Source of the DNA: Pseudomonadota bacterium
Lineage (GTDB): Bacteria > Pseudomonadota > Alphaproteobacteria > Sphingomonadales > Sphingomonadaceae
Assembly (NCBI GenBank): GCA_963205285.1
Contig: CAUJJQ010000126.1
Location: 1-5,818 of the forward strand
Reading direction: 5' to 3'
Length of the DNA: 5,818 nt
Part shown: piece by piece, positions 4,669 to 5,818 of the stretch
Layout: every line of letters starts with the position of its first letter
How positions within the stretch are numbered: position 1 is the first letter of the stretch
Notes under the pieces: generated by a model
What the model was told of the DNA's origin: nothing
The model's database searches: none
What the model saw: only the letters and a program-made list of their open reading frames with translations
Program-made: the position numbers and the translations under genes

Positions 4669-5799
4669 ATGGTGACACGCATCGCAGCGCTGGCTGAAGG
4701 CGCGGCTGGGGAAAATCGCGTCGCGATCAGCCCCGAAACGGTCAAGAAATATATCGCGCTGGGGGCCGATGTCGCGGTGGAAAGCGGTGCGGGCGTTGCT
4801 GCGGGTATTGCCGATGCCGATTATGCCGCGCAGGGCGCGACCATTGGCAAGCGGGCTGATGTGCTGAAGGGCGCGGGGATTATCCTGTGCATTGCGCCGC
4901 CCGATGCCAAATCACTGAAGGGCGCGGGGGATGGCGCATGGCTGGTCGGCGCGCTCAACCCCTTTGGCGCGCGCGATGCCATCGATGCTTATGCCATGGC
5001 GGGGCTGGAAGCGCTGGCGATGGAATGGATGCCGCGCATCACCCGTGCGCAGTCGATGGACATATTGTCGAGCCAATCAAATCTGGCGGGATATAAAGCG
5101 GTGTTGATGGCGGCCAACGCTTATGGCCGCGCCTTTCCGATGATGATGACCGCGGCGGGCACGATTACGGCGGCCAAGGCCTTTGTCATGGGGGTGGGTG
5201 TTGCCGGGTTACAGGCGATTGCGACCGCGCGGCGACTGGGCGCGCAGGTTTCGGCAACCGATGTGCGCTCTGCGACCCGCGAGCAGATTATGTCGCTGGG
5301 CGCAAAGCCGATTTTCGTCGAAAGCGTCGCGGGCATAGAGGGGGAGGGCGCGGGCGGTTACGCCAGCGAAATGTCCGCCGAATATCAGGCGGCGCAGGCC
5401 GAACTCGTCTCCGCGCATATCGCCAAGCAGGATATCGTCATCACCACCGCGCTGATACCGGGGCGGCCCGCGCCGCGCCTGATTTCCGATGCGCAATTGG
5501 CAACGATGCGCTCCGGCAGCGTCATCGTCGATCTGGCCGCCGAAAGCGGCGGCAATGTCGAAGGGGTGGTGGCCGGTGAAACTGTCGTAAAACATGGCGT
5601 TACCATCATCGGGGCGCAGAACATCACCTCGTTACTGGCGGCGGATGCGTCGGCATTATTCGCGCGCAACCTTTATAATTTCCTGTCGGCCTTCTGGGAC
5701 AAGGACAAGGGTGCGCCGGTGCTCGACGATGAAATCGGCAATGCCATCCGCCTGACGCAGGGCGGCAAAATTGTGCATGAAAGGCTGTTGGGGGGCTGA
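4669..5799 (+). CDS. pntAA: NAD(P) transhydrogenase subunit alpha part 1 (PntAA, NAD(H)-binding domain I)
   Basis: The 376-aa product is the soluble NAD(H)-binding component (domain I) of the proton-translocating transhydrogenase, which transfers hydride between NADH and NADP+ at the inner membrane using the proton gradient and so supplies NADPH. Visible hallmarks are GENRVAISPETVKK (14-27), the conserved RAQSMDILSSQSNLAGYKAV (126-145), the Rossmann loop GVGVAG (175-180) with the acidic residue in ATDVR (D198), ITTALIPGRPAPRLI (258-272) and VIVDLAAESGGN (285-296). It ends after domain I, so the enzyme is the split three-polypeptide type known from Rhodospirillum rubrum rather than the fused E. 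coli PntA. The ATG lies 6 bp after the oxidase subunit IV stop with little Shine-Dalgarno sequence, suggesting translational coupling; the adjacent GTG at 4672 is an alternative start. Confidence 0.97.
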   Translation: MVTRIAALAEGAAGENRVAISPETVKKYIALGADVAVESGAGVAAGIADADYAAQGATIGKRADVLKGAGIILCIAPPDAKSLKGAGDGAWLVGALNPFGARDAIDAYAMAGLEALAMEWMPRITRAQSMDILSSQSNLAGYKAVLMAANAYGRAFPMMMTAAGTITAAKAFVMGVGVAGLQAIATARRLGAQVSATDVRSATREQIMSLGAKPIFVESVAGIEGEGAGGYASEMSAEYQAAQAELVSAHIAKQDIVITTALIPGRPAPRLISDAQLATMRSGSVIVDLAAESGGNVEGVVAGETVVKHGVTIIGAQNITSLLAADASALFARNLYNFLSAFWDKDKGAPVLDDEIGNAIRLTQGGKIVHERLLGG

Positions 5800-5802
5800 G
5801 CC

Positions 5803-5818
5803 ATGGACTTTATCTCTA
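5803..5818 (+). CDS. pntAB: Start of PntAB (transhydrogenase alpha part 2), truncated by the window edge
   Basis: An ATG at 5803, 3 bp after the pntAA stop, opens the frame MDFIS and runs off the window. A run of six G (5790-5795) lies 7 nt upstream as ribosome binding site. Five residues cannot identify a protein by themselves. The name follows from the position: split PntAA proteins are followed by the small membrane subunit PntAB, whose N-terminus starts in this fashion. Confidence 0.75.

Overview
The window reads as chromosomal DNA of an alphaproteobacterium, most likely a sphingomonad (order Sphingomonadales). The evidence is the high GC content, the tiny aa3-type cytochrome c oxidase subunit IV directly before a split (three-subunit type) proton-translocating transhydrogenase, and short GC-rich palindromes and GTGTCGAG-type repeats between genes. 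The assignment is by recognition of gene content, not by a search.

Layout: (1) At the left edge a possible minus-strand gene just starts (1-30) and diverges from the rest across about 270 bp. (2) A membrane-anchored TPR protein (298-1263) has a C-terminus like that of the cytochrome c maturation factor CcmI/CycH. (3) A repeat-rich spacer of about 380 bp (1264-1646) holds a perfect 24-bp palindrome, a 17-bp tandem duplication inside a larger inverted repeat, and a local cluster of TTGGCG hexamers just before the next gene. (4) Four same-strand genes are packed with gaps of 1-9 bp (1647-4446): a 53-aa peptide with a Gly-Gly followed by a very hydrophobic tail; a 325-aa protein of unknown function; a 302-aa protein with a cupin-like HxH motif; and an OmpR/PhoB-type regulator whose receiver domain lacks the phospho-acceptor Asp. 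(5) After 93 bp come aa3 oxidase subunit IV (4540-4662), pntAA (4669-5799) and the first codons of pntAB (5803 onward).

The most interesting part is the four-gene block. The two middle proteins look like divergent relatives: each ends in a 41-residue HEAT-like module that aligns without gaps (15/41 identical by eye). Only the second keeps a His-rich candidate metal site. A small leader-like peptide, a candidate metal-dependent enzyme, its apparently ligand-less partner and a dedicated phosphorylation-independent regulator together suggest an undescribed peptide-modification (RiPP-like) or small-protein system. That function is inference: no transporter, peptidase or classical RiPP enzyme is visible here.

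The two flanking blocks are respiratory/energy genes (cytochrome c biogenesis-like; aa3 oxidase and transhydrogenase). The four-gene block therefore looks like an insertion into, or a co-resident of, an energy-metabolism neighbourhood. No transposase, tRNA, rRNA or CRISPR array is seen.
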